Below, one piece after another: positions 48,978-61,594 of a stretch of 64,000 bases of DNA. The stretch is from Ottelia alismoides (taxonomy: Eukaryota; Streptophyta; Magnoliopsida; Alismatales; Hydrocharitaceae): contig JAZKJV010004145.1 in the NCBI GenBank assembly GCA_037367405.1, forward strand, positions 620,001 through 684,000. Reading direction: 5' to 3'. The notes below the pieces were generated by a model. That model saw only the letters and a list, made by a program, of their open reading frames with translations. It did no database searches and had not been told where the DNA came from. The translations under genes were made by a program, and so were the position numbers. The first letter of the stretch is position 1. Every line of letters begins with the position of its first letter.

Positions 48978-51800
48978 GTCGAAGGATTTGGATTAGATCC
49001 ATGAACCTACGAAGATTTTGGCTCGTTTAGGTTCGTGAAGATTTTAGCATTTCGATTTTCGCAGCCCTGTCTTGGGATAAAATTTTGGCCTTGTTTAAAA
49101 TTTTTAAACAAGAAATTTTAAATTGTATAATGTTCCCATTAATCAAGTAAACAACAGGATTTGAGTTTGCATAATTTGGATTCCGTTTGCTCAAGATATG
49201 GTCGTTTTTTTAACCATATATCCACTGTTTCGGGGATGGCGATTAGAGACGTAAGTAAGATGATAATTATGGTTTTAAACGCTTGGAAATGCGTGTTTAT
49301 CACATGGTTTCCTTTTTAAATCAAGTTATCAATCTCTGGAAATTGATTTTACTTAATTTGGATTTAAAATGAATGAGATATGCTATTTTTAGTTAGTGAG
49401 GGTCATTGCTGGAAATTGCATGATTATCCAAAACATTGTGATTGTCATTCAAATAAATTAATGGAAATTAATTGTTAATTTTCGAAAAATATTATTGATA
49501 AATATTTATGAAATATTTAAAGATGATAATCAATTCCTTGAATAACATTTGACTAACCAAAATGATAAGATAGTTGATCTTGATCATAATTGATATGAAA
49601 TCATCAACAAACATTGTTTTCATGCAAAACCCTAGTTTATCCTACAATAGTTGTAGGACAACTTTTACATGCAAAACCCTATTGCTTGAATAGGATTGGG
49701 GATTTGTTTAGCAAATCTCCTTATAATATTATCAAAATGGTTTTAATGAATATTATATGGTATAATTTTGGTTGAAACCCGATGAGCATCTCAAAGTACA
49801 TAATGATCTATCTGGCATTATCCTTTCCTGAGCTGGATATGGTGTCTAGTCGGAGAGCATTGGGGTAGCGGGTTGCACCGGATGTGGTCCGTCCCACTCT
49901 CGTCGGTACTGGCCATGACAGCGGGTAGGGACTCGATAATGCTGGAGAAATCAAAGTGTATTTTTCTAATAAATAAAATACGAATAATACGTACTTTGAT
50001 ATTATACCTACTATTCAAGTAATAATCAAGTTTGTTGATTGAAAATATGATTGATAATTAATTTAATGTGATTAAATTGATTATATCCAATTAAAAGCAC
50101 TCTATTATGAATAAATTTGTATTTCCCTTGGAAGAAATTATCATAATGAATGTGATTCATAATGACTAATTAGAATTTGAATATGATATGGAAGATCACA
50201 TTAGTGACATCCATTGTCTCCCGTCATGGCCGAGGGTTCCGTCGCCAGAGATTGTATGTCGGAGACGTCTGTCCGAAGTGACAACTCCTGCATACAAGCC
50301 ATTTGGATCGGGCTCTTCGCTTCTCGAAAGAGTAAGGATGTATACGTAGTGAATCCAATATCGAGTCCTCATATTATTGGGGCGATATTGGATTGCGTAT
50401 AGCGAGTATTAAGCCTGTTGACGGTTGGTTCAATTAATGACGGATCAACATCACCTTAGGGGTGGTGGACCCGGGTATTAAAGACCGAATTGAGAGATGC
50501 AAGTTGGACTTGCAAGGCAGAATGTATTCCCGCTTCTTTTTATCGGAGTCATAAGTTCTCATATTATTGGGATGTGACAAAGATAAGGAAGGAGATCCCA
50601 GATCTTGCTTGAGATATAACGGTAGGTATATCTCTTACATTGAAAGTGATTAAGGGAATGAACTTTCAGTGTTGACAAGGCAAGACAACTTTGATATAAA
50701 ACTCCTAAATCAAAGTAAAATATGTATATATATATATGTAAATATACACTCATGCAAATTTTTTTCAGATAATCCTTCATTAAACCCACTCAATATTATA
50801 CTCAATAATAACTAGTAAAATATCATGGATTGGACTCATGATCCAGATATTATACTTGCAGTGGACATATAATGTATGTGGTTGCATTCTGCAAGATTCC
50901 TCAACATAATGAGGTATGACAATTAAATAAGACAATAAGACATCACCTTAGGGTTCGTATGTCTCTATTGTCTTAATTTTTCATCGAGTGTACTCTGGAA
51001 GTGACATGTCGATGGTGATCGTAACTGTCGAATAATCCTTATAAAATTAAAGAAGATATTCTGGCATACATATGTGCTCTAGACATTTAATCATGAATGA
51101 CATAGTTCTCTACATTATGCAGAATGGTAGCTCAAAAGATATGATGTATTCAAAATGTTTGAATACCTACTTGAACCAATGTTTTAAGAGTCTAGATGGA
51201 TGTAGAAATGATAAATGTCATCATTCTACTGTCTATACTCAAGTTATCCATGAATCTTCATAATATTCATATTGTATGAATTAAATGAAGCATGTATAAA
51301 TGTTGAAGTTCTCTTATATTGAAATCTTTTGAGTTCAATATAAGAGATCCTTTGTCTTGAGCAATGGTTGTTCATAGATAAAGAGAGCGTAGTGGAAGCA
51401 TGGGTCTGACCCAAGCAAGAAGGAAAGTCAAAGAGTTGACCTACTTCTGTGACTTCCATATGACATCCAGATAGTTGGATGAATGCCAATATTACAACGA
51501 GTCGATGTATTGATAGTATAACTATCTGGACTATCTAGGATCCTTAGAGAAGTACTACGATAGTGCATCGAAATAATCTACATTTGATCATTGAAATTGA
51601 CTTTCTTATAAGATAAGATTAAAGTCTAATAATTGTATCTCATTCTTCTAATGACACTTGCAATTGTTGCATATGTTTTAGAATACTGAAAAATTTCATC
51701 TCAAGGTTTATAGTAATCCACATGGATATTGATGCAATTGTTGCAATAATATCAATTGGATTGATAGACTTCAAAGTTTCAGTGGGAGAGCCTTAGTCTT
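48978..51800 (+). other. Leader and gag-region remains of element B
   Basis: Long leader, homologous to those of A and C. Conserved sub-blocks lie at 49,830-49,930 and 50,200-50,550. The second contains a perfect 12-bp inverted repeat (aatccaatatcg 50,352-50,363; cgatattggatt 50,383-50,394). Decayed gag text follows (AWV and SKKES-like near 51,395-51,440). No open gag frame. Confidence 0.65.
50352..50394. promoter_or_regulatory. Leader hairpin of element B
   Basis: Perfect 12-bp arms around a 19-base loop. The equivalent in A2 has 8-bp arms, in C 7-bp and in A1 6-bp, with loops of 21-23 bases. Its place between primer-binding site and gag suits an RNA packaging or dimer signal, but this is inference. 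Confidence 0.5.
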
Positions 51801-51819
51801 AGAGAATGTCTCTATGAAC

Positions 51820-54310
51820 TAGATATTAGAATACACTCATTATTTATTTATAAATATTGGAAATAAACATGAATTCTGAGATTGAATTATCATAAAAGGT
51901 TATGATGGATATATTTCAGAAAGTAATCTAATATCTAGTGGACTCCACAAAATTAGAAAATTAATGAATGGTTCATTAAGATTTCTATTACTGAAAATTA
52001 AACCTTAACAGATCAATAGGAGGATGAAGATCATTTGACAATGATCCGGCATCGAGTCTTGGACTTATATCTATTGACGTAACCAATAGACTGGTGAGGT
52101 ATTGAACTTTAGATTGTCTGAAGGTTCAAATCTTATGCACTTGTGAATATTGTATTCAAAGTAAATATGTCCAATACACTCTTCTCTGGGAATAGTGTAA
52201 GATTCCAGGGTATTCATGATCTTATACATATTTATGTATGTGGATCATCTGTATCATAATAAACATTGATGATATGTGATATCATTTAATGATTATTTGT
52301 GATATGAGATTTCTGATCTTCACCTAAGAAAACTTTGAAATGTTCAAAGATTTCACAATTTGGTTTAGAACCAAAGTTTGAAGAAAGATGAAATGAATTT
52401 GATCTAACCTAGTAGCTTGTACCTGTTAGATAAAATTTAAAGAATGCCTTATGGAGATATGAATATCATTTCTATCTCACTCCTCCTGATAAACATGAAC
52501 TCAATAGAGTTGTAGGGAGATACAATTGGATCATGTGTGACATGTTTAGATCAATGATGTCTTTTAGCATAATTACCTCTTAGTTTCCATGTGTATATAT
52601 ATAGTAGAGACTACACTATATATCCTTAATAAGATTCCATGCAAGTAAGCTGGAATTAAGCACTAGAGAGTGCTACTTCATTAGAAAAATAAAGGATGGT
52701 ATGGGATACCTACTTTATGACCTTGAGATTCCTAAAATATCTCATCTCTGAGAATGTGATTCTTAGAGGTAGAGACTATTGAGAATCAAGAAGAAAATGA
52801 AGTAAAGGAACTCATTTAATATTGAGATGATAATGAGGCTCCTGAAATCAGAAACTAAAAGGATAATTAAAGATGAAACAATAATACCTCTTCAAATAAA
52901 TTTGAGGATGTATTCCATGTGTCAATTAAGTCTGACAATGATTGGACTTCATGTGATGAAGCTCCTAATGATCATGACATGGAAAAATGAATATTAGCTA
53001 TTAAGTCTAAAGTAGACTTCATATACAAGTGTTGTATATGGACCCTCGAGGATCCACCTATATGGGTAAGACCCATAATTGTGTAAATGAATCTTCAAGA
53101 GAAAGGGAATCTGATGATAAGGTAGAGACCTTCAAAGCTCGGTTCGTAGCCATGAGCTACACATTGGAAGAGAAGGCATTGCTTGCGATGAGACTTGCTC
53201 TTCAGTAACCATGCTTAAACCCATCGGATTATTGCTAACTATAGCTACACAACTTGGCTTTGACATCTTCGAGATGGAAGTCAAGATTGCATTCCTCTAT
53301 GAATGCCTATCTAAGGATATTCACATGAAGTAGCCCCAGATCTTCATTATTGGGGAAAGTAAGTTGTGAAAGATAAATAAATCCATCTATGGACTCAAAA
53401 AGTTTCTTGTTGGAACATAAGATTTGATGAAATTATAAATGTTATGATTTCAGATAGAATCTTGATGAACCATATGAAGCTTAGTGGGAGTGCCTTTGGA
53501 TTCATCGTGCTATATGATGATGATAAGTATTTTATGATCTGGCTATTTCATACCTTGAGATATGATCTCAAGTATACCTCTTAGATCTTAGTTCTGAATT
53601 TGTTTAGAAGCAAAGAGAAGAGAGAGAATTGTGATCGTCACATTATTGGTACATCCTGGATATATTCTATACAAGGAAGGCTTCCTTCCCTTAAGATTTG
53701 GTACTGACCAATCTGAAGGGATAGCATATCAAGTGTTGATGGTGCTAAAACTGCTTGCCTTTGTGCATCAGTTGCTACAAGCCTCTATGTGCTAGATGTG
53801 TACGAAAGGTCAGATGTCTGCCATGCAGTGGTAGTAGTAAACTGTTACTAATCCTACCATAGAAATAAAACACTTAATTGCAGTAATAATAAATATCTTC
53901 AAAGATGACAGAACTTAGGGATAATGATCTCAAAGTCTCCTCGTCAAGAACCTAAGACTTTATAGATAGTGATCTAAAAGGTCTTAACTGTAGATGCCTT
54001 GGGAGATAGAGATCTCCAGAAATAAATGTATTCTGATAAGGAATATGGAAATACTGCTTATAATAATTACTGAGCAATATTGTTAAGTACATTATAATTG
54101 CTTTATCAAGATTGAGTATTGGTTGCATAAGATGCAACATTCGCATTGGATGTGAGAACTGTTACCTAGGGATATGCAAGTGCCGTAAAAGGACTTGGCA
54201 TAGTCTCTTGGGAACAGAGTGCATGATCATCTTACCTAGATATTTTTGAAATAGCCTATGATTGTCACATGAGTGTGGGTTTAAATGATAGGTCCATTAA
54301 TGGCTCTTCG
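51820..54310 (+). pseudogene. Element B integrase, reverse transcriptase and RNase H remnant
   Basis: Pre-integrase text lies near 51,900-51,990, integrase near 52,380-52,730 (RVVGRYNW, DMFRSMMSFSIITS, KDGMGYLLYDLEIPK) and reverse transcriptase near 53,080-53,560 (VETFKARF-like, TMLKPI, SKKFLVGT-like, KLSGSAFGFIVL). The catalytic YVDD has decayed to YDDD. RNase H text is at 53,700-54,260 (CASVATSLYVLDV). Stops and shifts are frequent. Some stops of A1 (for example in the integrase DMI*SMM) are absent here, so B is not a simple copy of A. Confidence 0.8.
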
Positions 54311-54324
54311 GGCTAGTGGGAGAT
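54311..54324 (+). promoter_or_regulatory. Polypurine tract of element B
   Basis: ggctagtgggagat ends one base before the 3' LTR start tgttgaac. It matches the tract of element C. Confidence 0.8.
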
Positions 54325-56961
54325 TGTTGAACATGCGAGCCCACGGCGAGCCATTATGCAATAAATGTTCTTGTGAATATCATTCCCTGATCTGAAATGA
54401 AGAATAACTAATTTTCATAATAGGTCCCCTAGTACAATTAACGTTATGTACCAAGGCCATCTTAATAATCATACAACTGTTGGTTCAACTATTGAATCAT
54501 AGAGGTTGGTGCTTGGATGAATACCTAAAGAGTTAGATTGAGGACTCATCAAGCACCGTCAAATGATTGTTAAGAGATGATCTCCAACCTAAGTAGGAGA
54601 TGGCAATCCTTTCTCGCATTGGCTGATATCTGACCGACCTATTGATGTAGGTCCTCTGCATAGGAATAGATATTCGGAGGTGTCAGATTAGTTAGGTCAA
54701 AGAGTTGACTTAACAAGATCTATATAACCAAAGACCTATATCGTATGTTGTCATGGCATAGGCATGCATCCTCTGACCACAGACAGATGTGTTACTATAT
54801 GTCTGAGTATGTACATTTGGAAGACCAATAGGTTGATGACCTAACCAAGGTCTATCCACCGACGCGCTGGTGTGCATATAAGGGCATATGAGTAATACGA
54901 TCTCTCAAAGGGATCATACAGGTTCACTACTGAACTAGAAAACATGGGCTCACTCATGAGATATTGGGAAGAATTAAATTCCACACACGGTCATCTCACT
55001 TTGGAAGCTTGACTGAATTTGTAGGTTTGATATATACTTTTGGAAAGTATATGAATCAAGACCTAGGTATGATATATGCTTTTGGAAAGTATATAATCGA
55101 CACCAAATCCCATGATCAAATGAGAAACTTTCGGAAAAAGCGCTGAAGTAGACAGTATAAAGTTAATCTAATACTTCGGGTTTATTCTGGGTCTTCCAGT
55201 ATGCAGGATGTACAGGTGATGGGAATACCTGAGGGTGATGTGATCATAAACGGTTGTATATCCATGACGCTTCCATTCCTAGGGAGTGATTAAACGTGTC
55301 TGGATTTTAATGACTCCTCTCAGTAGAGAAGTAATCTGATCTTGATCCAAATGTTGGACATTGATCTGAATGTGATTCAGATGCAATGAGAAGATTAGAT
55401 TTGCAGTCTTGATTTAATCAAGCATCTATGGGAGGCCCGAGATCTGGATTTGAGATGTGATCTCAATATCCAAGTCACTATACGTGGAACAATGTAATCG
55501 CCATGTCCTTATCTCCAAGTATCCGTGGAGAAAGCGCATTATCCTTAAAAGAGTTCATGGATAATTTCATAGTTGATATAAGTATCCAAGCATCGAGAAA
55601 CTTGATAATTACATGTGATTTAATTATCATGGATAATATGAAATTGATTCATATTATAAGGAGAGATATCTAAGATAATTAAATGTGATTTAATTATCAA
55701 AGATATGAATAATGTGAATGTGATTCATGTTATTTGGGCACATGAGAAAAGAGATCCAAGATTATTAAATGTGATTTAATTATCATGGATATGAATAATG
55801 TGGATAACACTATCCATATTAATCTTATATATTATAAATGTGATTCATAATATATAAGAGAGAGCATATTGTGATTTATGTTTGTTAATTAATTATTAAT
55901 GTGAATTGGATTCACATTAAATGATTAATTGAAAATATAATTTACATTTTATTTTGGGATGTGAATGCGATTCACATTTTTTTAATGGCATGATTGCAAT
56001 ATTTCACAAGATAATTGTGAATTATATTTGTGAAATAATTTACAACAATTGTTGTTGTAAATTTTAGAGATATATCATAAGATAATGAGATCTCATGAGA
56101 CAATGAGATATCATGAGATAAATGAGATCTCATGAGAAGAGTTGTCGTCCCCTATTTTTAGGGGATATGGTTTATCTCCTCATTATCTCCTAGGATAATT
56201 AATTGATTTGATTTGAATTTAAATATATTGATTTATCGATATATATTAAATTAAATTAAATTAATTATTGTTGTGTTTTTCACAACAAGATCATAGCCAT
56301 TGAAATAAATACAAATCAATCTCAACCATTGATGGTGTGTTGTCAATGGATTGAGATCCATGGACTCCCAAACCCTATATAAGAAGAGGCACCCATGCTC
56401 TTCAATACATATGTTAGATGATTATAATGAATGCTCTCTTCTCTCTCTCTACACGTCAGGTGCCTCTCTCCATCTCTCTCTTATGGCCATCCACCATGGA
56501 TCCTTTGAGAGAATCGACATCGCTGCAGCATCGTCGTTATGCTATTGGAGTTCTTACTCGTGGATCTCCATCTCCTTCGATGTGTCTCGCTCGTGAACAA
56601 GATGTTGGATCTCTTGTGACGAGATCAGGAGATCCGCCACTTGGATCATCAACATGGATTGCGAGGACCACGCGATTCATCCTCGCGCTCGCAAGCATCT
56701 CCTCCATCGGATCGGACTTGATACAGGAGGTCTCTTGTTTTAGAGATTCGATCGCAACCACGCTTCAAGAGTAATCCGATTTCTTGTTTGTGGTTTAGAT
56801 GAAAAGATCTGAGAAGTGTTCTTGGATCATGTGGTTTCATCGCATAAAAAAATTTTAATTTCCACTGCATCGAGCAACTAGTGCGACTAGTCGCTTCCGA
56901 TCGCATTCGATGCGATCATCACGCTTCCGTCATGCGCTTGAGGATTTTTCCCTATCCTTCA
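54325..56961 (+). repeat. 3' LTR of element B
   Basis: It runs from tgttgaacatgcg to ccctatccttca (2,637 bp), matching the 5' LTR throughout. TATA box at 56,376-56,383; palindromic repeat at 56,087-56,142. The frame after the box carries the same ccaccATGg start context (ATG 56,496-56,498). Confidence 0.92.
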
Positions 56962-56966
56962 GTACT
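56962..56966. repeat. Target site duplication (right) of element B
   Basis: gtact repeats 46,314-46,318. Sequence after it continues the G3 unit. Confidence 0.9.
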
Positions 56967-57240
56967 CGACCATAAAACACCACGAATCTCGACTACTTCG
57001 TCGGGTAGAGGAGCAGCCACACAAGGGGGACCGTATGGATCTCGCCTAAAAGGTTGTCGTCTCTCAACTCATCTCCTTCATCTGTCACCTGGAGGTTAAA
57101 GGAGCTCGACCTATCTTCTCTCAAAATGACGGACGGAGAAAAGAGAAGGATGATGAGGGGATGTTGGAAAAGAAGTGGAGTGGTGACGAGCCCAAAAATG
57201 CCGCGTTAAGAAGTTGTTTTTAATCTTCGTGTGTGAAAAT
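56967..57240 (-). repeat. Gypsy-type unit G3, right part
   Basis: This is the continuation of the target after B: cgaccataaaacacc to about aaatgccgcg. It contains ggagctcgacctatcttctctc, which resembles gagctcctctc in unit G1 near 22,500. The 72-codon opening at 56,881-57,099 crosses the LTR end and is not meaningful. Confidence 0.5.
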
Positions 57241-58263
57241 GATGAAAGTTGTTCGTTGCAGGCGGCAATCGGAAACAGTCAAGAAATAACCACAAATTTT
57301 TAATCAATTTTAAATCAAGTGGTTTTTATGTTTGTTTTACTTGGACAAGTCCCAAGGTCGATCACAAGGATGCAAAGGAACAACCTAGAGTTGTGTCTAT
57401 CCAATTTTGAGTTCAGTTTTCAAGGCGGTCTTTTTTTTGGAATTTTCAATGCAATAAAGGGATGCACGATGCAAATTCGGCCTATTTAGGGACTAAAATA
57501 TAAACTTTGATCAAACAATGTCCAAAAAATACGAAACTTGGCTGAGATGATAATTAAGATGAAATGAATGCTCTCTAATTTTTTTGGAATTTTTGGATGC
57601 AGTATGAATTTTTTTATGAATTTCTAAATGCAAACAAAGGATTTTCAATATTTAATTATAATAAATATTAAACCTACTTATTTTCAAGAGATAAAATTAT
57701 CTAAGATCTATCACTAGGTGATGGATCTCAGAAAAATCCTAAATCTCGAAAATGTTGAGTTAATACCTATTAACAATTAAACAATGAAATATGCAAAATG
57801 ATTTTTACAGAGCAAATTATGCATGCAAATGCAAAGATTTTTGGGCACAATGTCAACCAAAATAATCTCTACAATATGGGATTTTTCGGAGATTTTTAAA
57901 GCAATAGTTAACTAACTATGAATTTCAGAGCACAGATTGGGCAAAATATTCCAATTTCCACAAGATAATTATTTATTAATTAACCGTAAATCACAAAAAT
58001 GTCCACAGTATCTCAAAATGTAGAGAATTAAGTGATGAACAACGTGTTATTTTTGTATAAATAAAGTGATGTCTAGAAGAGGTTTAAAACAGAGGGAGAA
58101 CACAGGGGGGGTAAATGCTATAAATAAATAAAGACAATGCAAAGGGGGGACCTAGATTTATTTACCAGCAATAGGGGGCCTTTCTGTAAATTTCACACTC
58201 TGGTCTGGACTGGAATGCAATAAGGCGGAGCTTTGGGGGCACACTGGCAATTCGCCCAAGGGG

Positions 58264-58280
58264 CACGTGCGCAGCACGTG
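58264..58280. promoter_or_regulatory. Inverted pair of CACGTG (G-box) sites
   Basis: cacgtgcgcagcacgtg: two G-boxes as an inverted repeat with a 3-base centre. More CACGTG copies lie at 58,320, 59,022, 59,061 and 59,150. These are core sites for plant bZIP and bHLH regulators. Activity is inference. Confidence 0.5.
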
Positions 58281-59121
58281 ACCCCTGAGGTTGATTCTTG
58301 TGGACGTGATCCCTCCCGTCACGTGCCTCGCACGCGGGGAGGGCCTCGGTCCTGAGCGCCCGGCCGCGCGGCGAAGTTGGCGGAGCGGGACTTCTGCGGT
58401 GGAAGCAAGGCCGGCGAGGGACGATGCAGAGAGGCGCGAGGCTTCTGGGTGATGGCGATGGTTGTTCCCCTAGAGGGTTGTCGATGATGATAGCGCGTTG
58501 GAGTGAGTGGCAGAGGCGTCGGAGTCGGAGCTGCGGTCGGCGTCGAATGTTGATGACGGTGAAGTCGGTGAAGACATGGCTGGAGGCGAGTAGTTGGTCG
58601 CGGCGGTCGTCGTGGAACTGGAGGAGAGCTCCTGTCGAGGGCGGTGGCGCGGCGAAGTTGACGAAGTTGGTGGCGTTGCGGTGACGTGCTAACTGGGCTC
58701 GACGACGATCAAAGATGGTCGGAGCAGAGGCAAAGACGGCGGAGCTCGTCGTGGGTTGCAACGGCCACTGGGGAAGTAGCCGGATCTCGCCAGAGATGGA
58801 GGGCCCCGTGGCGCTGTCACCGCCGGAGGGGAAGTTAAGGTGCAGCCGGCGGATAAGGGGATAGGAGGGTCGGAGGTTCTTTAAATAGTGAAGAGAGAGA
58901 GGTAGGGCGATGGAGGGTGGTGGCGAGGTTGAGGGCGGCGGTTACGGAGGGGAAAGGGCCTGGAGACGACGATGTGCAGCGGCCGTTCGATCGGCTGCTC
59001 ATCGAACAGCCGTGGCGCTGGCACGTGGCGCACGAGTGAGAGAGAGCGACACATGCGGAGCACGTGTTATTTTTTTATTTTTTTAAATTATAAAAACGAA
59101 TTAATAAAACACCCAAAAAAT

Positions 59122-59160
59122 GCTGACATGTGGCGGCCTCTGGGGCCGCCACGTGTCAGC
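59122..59160. repeat. GC-rich hairpin with G-box
   Basis: Arms gctgacatgtggcggcc (59,122-59,138) and ggccgccacgtgtcagc (59,144-59,160) pair with a single mismatch around a 5-base loop. The right arm contains gccacgtgtc, a known ABA-response-type G-box. Confidence 0.75.
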
Positions 59161-60119
59161 ACCAGAAAATTCGAAGGAAAAACATTTTGTAAAATCAAAA
59201 AGAAATAGCAAATGATGTCGGATCAAAAAGGTTTCTTCATGAACAATGCTCGTCTCGATGAGATCTACAACTTTCATGAAGACATCAAAGCAAAAATCGA
59301 TCAAATGTAAAAAGTGAATTTTTGGGGTATCCTATGTACATAGAATACCTTGATTTTTTAGTTTTCTAATTTTTTGTCATTTTTAAACAAGATAAAAAAA
59401 CGGAAAAATATGGAAAGATCAAAGATAAATAAAAGACACTTAATCTAATTTTTTTTGGTTTTTAATGATAAAGAAAATAAGTAAATAAAATAGAGGTCAG
59501 AGAACTGCTAAAATATACAATATACAAAAGAGGCCCAAAACCCAACTTTCACATACGAGCTACGATTCACTTGAACTTGGTCTTGTTTTGAAGGTAATTG
59601 AATGTGCATTAGTTCAAAAGAGAGTAGGATCAAATCAGACACTGGACGGGGAAGATATGTGGCTTTTAGTCTGAAAATCCTGAAACTAGGGTTTGGGTTT
59701 TTGGTCCACTTAACAGGGTTAGTGATTTTTTTTTATTTTTTATTTATTCTTATTAGTGATGTGTACACAGTGGAGGTGGTTTTGGGTTATGCGGTGTTAG
59801 CATGAAGGAGTTAAAAATAGGGGAAGTTAGGCTATTTACAGGTCATTTTTGGCTTGGTTTTTGGCTTCTTATTTTATGCAGAATTTAATGCTAAAATGCA
59901 ATTCTTATGAAATCATGCACAAATGCTAATTATGCGAAATAAATGCAGAAATGCAGTTGATTTTGAGGGACTTGAGCTTAATTAATGAGACTTAGAGTGG
60001 TGAATCCAAGATTCATCATCCCCTTATACTTAAACCATGCTCGTCCCTGAGCATCTAAAAGAAATGCCATGAAGTGAAATGAGACTGGGTTCCATACCAA
60101 GACCATGAACTGAAGGTGA

Positions 60120-60885
60120 AAGTGAAACTAAACTCGACCTTTGGATTAATAGTGTGGCGGAACTTCTGTGAGACTTAGAATTTTAAAATCAACAGCCCTC
60201 AAGTTCTACACATCATTGTCACAGTTTCGGCTCAGAAGTCATCTTAGATCAATCCTCTTCCAAAAGTATACCCTATGAACATTGAATAACCGACTCGTGT
60301 GTGTGAAGGGTTTTAGCTCTTCCCATCCAGAATGCCGGACTACCATGCTCCTTTCCTCTCCAGTAACTCGTCCTCGGGGAGTCAGGTATTTCCTTCTAAG
60401 GTCTGTCGTGTTGTGTTCACAATCGAATGGGGGGGAAGCTAGAAGAAAGAGAAAAGAACTGGAGGGGGTGGCCAGTGTAGTCACCTCTCCTTGTGAAGAT
60501 GGCCAGTGCAGCCAAGTCTCTACCAAGATCTGCAGGTTTCTTGAAGCTTGGACCTTTTTGGTCGAATTTTTATTTGGTAGAATGCTTCTTTGTATTTTGG
60601 AATTTTTGGTGGTTCTGCTTGGATCTTGTTGTGCCCCTACAGATATAGCATCTTTTTATTCCGTACATTTTTTGGGGTCTTAGAAAAAATTGTGCCCAGT
60701 TGTCCATCCCTTTTCCGAAGCTTTATTTCAACCCGTACTCCGGTCTTTAGATTTCCACGCTATCAGAAAAGAGACTCACACAGTCTTCCAACATCCCATC
60801 TGAGTTGAGCTAAGTGCATAGTGCGAGAGTACAAATTAATTCTCTATTCCATAGTTGTACCCAGAATGAAGAGACCATGTTAGAC
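60120..60885 (-). repeat. Conserved 0.7-kb block K2
   Basis: Second copy of K1 (23,760-24,480). It differs by scattered substitutions and a 39-bp insertion at about 60,348-60,386. The minus-strand frame at 60,239-60,526 (95 codons) shares MVETxLxWPSSQGEVTTL and the end KRIDLR with the K1 frame, and the insertion keeps it open. It lies on the 3' side of the minus-strand gypsy gag-protease region. Confidence 0.7.
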
Positions 60886-61594
60886 ACTAACAGTCAAACA
60901 CTGCACATTGTCATGTGGAACTTAAAGAATTAAGTCAAAAGACCTGAAGCTCTTAAAGTCCTATTTCTCGGTGAAGTTCCTCTGAAAATTAGGTGGATTA
61001 AGGTCAAGTCCAGACCACTCTCGGTTTCGGCTCATAACTCGGTTCAGAACCCAATGACTTTTTACAGATGCAAATGCATGTGATGTTGGATGGAGTGCAT
61101 GTGTGTGAAATGCAGACACATATTTTTTTTGACATTTTATGCAAGGGATTTTTTTATGCAGAAAATGGAATAAGAAGCCATTTTTTTTCAAAACTTTTGG
61201 ACAAGTCAGTGTTAGTAGCAAAACTTTTTTTTCAAGTTAGTACCCACCCCGTAAATACATATAGACTTACGCGAAAGTACAAGATCTGGGTAAAATATAC
61301 AAAATATATATACAGACCCCCCTATACGTAGCGAGTGCTGTGTCCTCAGAGCACAAAAAGCGTAATGAAGACATAGCTCGTGCTAAGCGTAAGAGGGTTA
61401 AAAATTTCTATACAACGGGTTAGGAAGTAGAGCGGAAAAGAGGCGGTCATGATATGTGAATGAGGAGAGTATATACGTTTGGATATCGGTTCCCCTTATA
61501 CTTAGGCTTTGGTCAGCCTAAGTATGGAAGAAGGGTGGAAATGAAGTGATCGGGAGAAGGAGTGTGATGAGAGAAATGGTATATACAAATGACA
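60886..61594 (-). other. Non-coding sequence beside K2, possible start of gypsy LTR
   Basis: No gene is visible. On the minus strand a TG at 61,594 follows a purine run, so the 3' LTR of the gypsy gag-protease element may begin here and extend left through K2 and G4. An inverted repeat lies at 61,498-61,525. The far end of the LTR was not found. Confidence 0.35.

Larger units (their letters stand above)
46319..56961 (+). mobile_element. Complete copia element B, 10.6 kb
   Basis: It has two LTRs (46,319-48,957 and 54,325-56,961), each with TG...CA ends, a primer-binding site at 48,960, a polypurine tract at 54,311-54,324, and a perfect 5-bp target duplication gtact on both sides (46,314-46,318 and 56,962-56,966). 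The internal 5.37 kb holds relics of integrase, reverse transcriptase and RNase H in copia order but no open gene. It was therefore either an autonomous element that has since decayed, or was mobilised in trans. A stretch of about 240 bases compared between its LTRs shows about eight differences. Confidence 0.93.
57240..60120 (-). repeat. Gypsy-type non-coding unit G4 with GC-rich island
   Basis: The same design as G1 to G3: acaagtcccaaggtcgatcac (57,342) is the counterpart of G2 32,450; gaatttttggatgcagtatg is like G1; a gggactaaaatataa phrase; then a GC-rich island at 58,190-59,080. The island is open for 199 codons on the minus strand (58,162-58,761) and 86 on the plus strand; both are low complexity with no domain. 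It carries several CACGTG boxes and a strong hairpin (59,122-59,160). A phrase typical of plant gypsy 3' regions, catccccttatacttaaacc, lies at 60,018-60,037. Confidence 0.6.

Noticed and set aside
58162..58761. A 199-codon open frame on the minus strand, candidate host gene
   Set aside because: It lies in a GC-rich island where stops are rare, is low in complexity and rich in Arg, Pro and Ser, has no recognisable domain, and other frames of the same island are open too. It belongs to a repeated gypsy unit.
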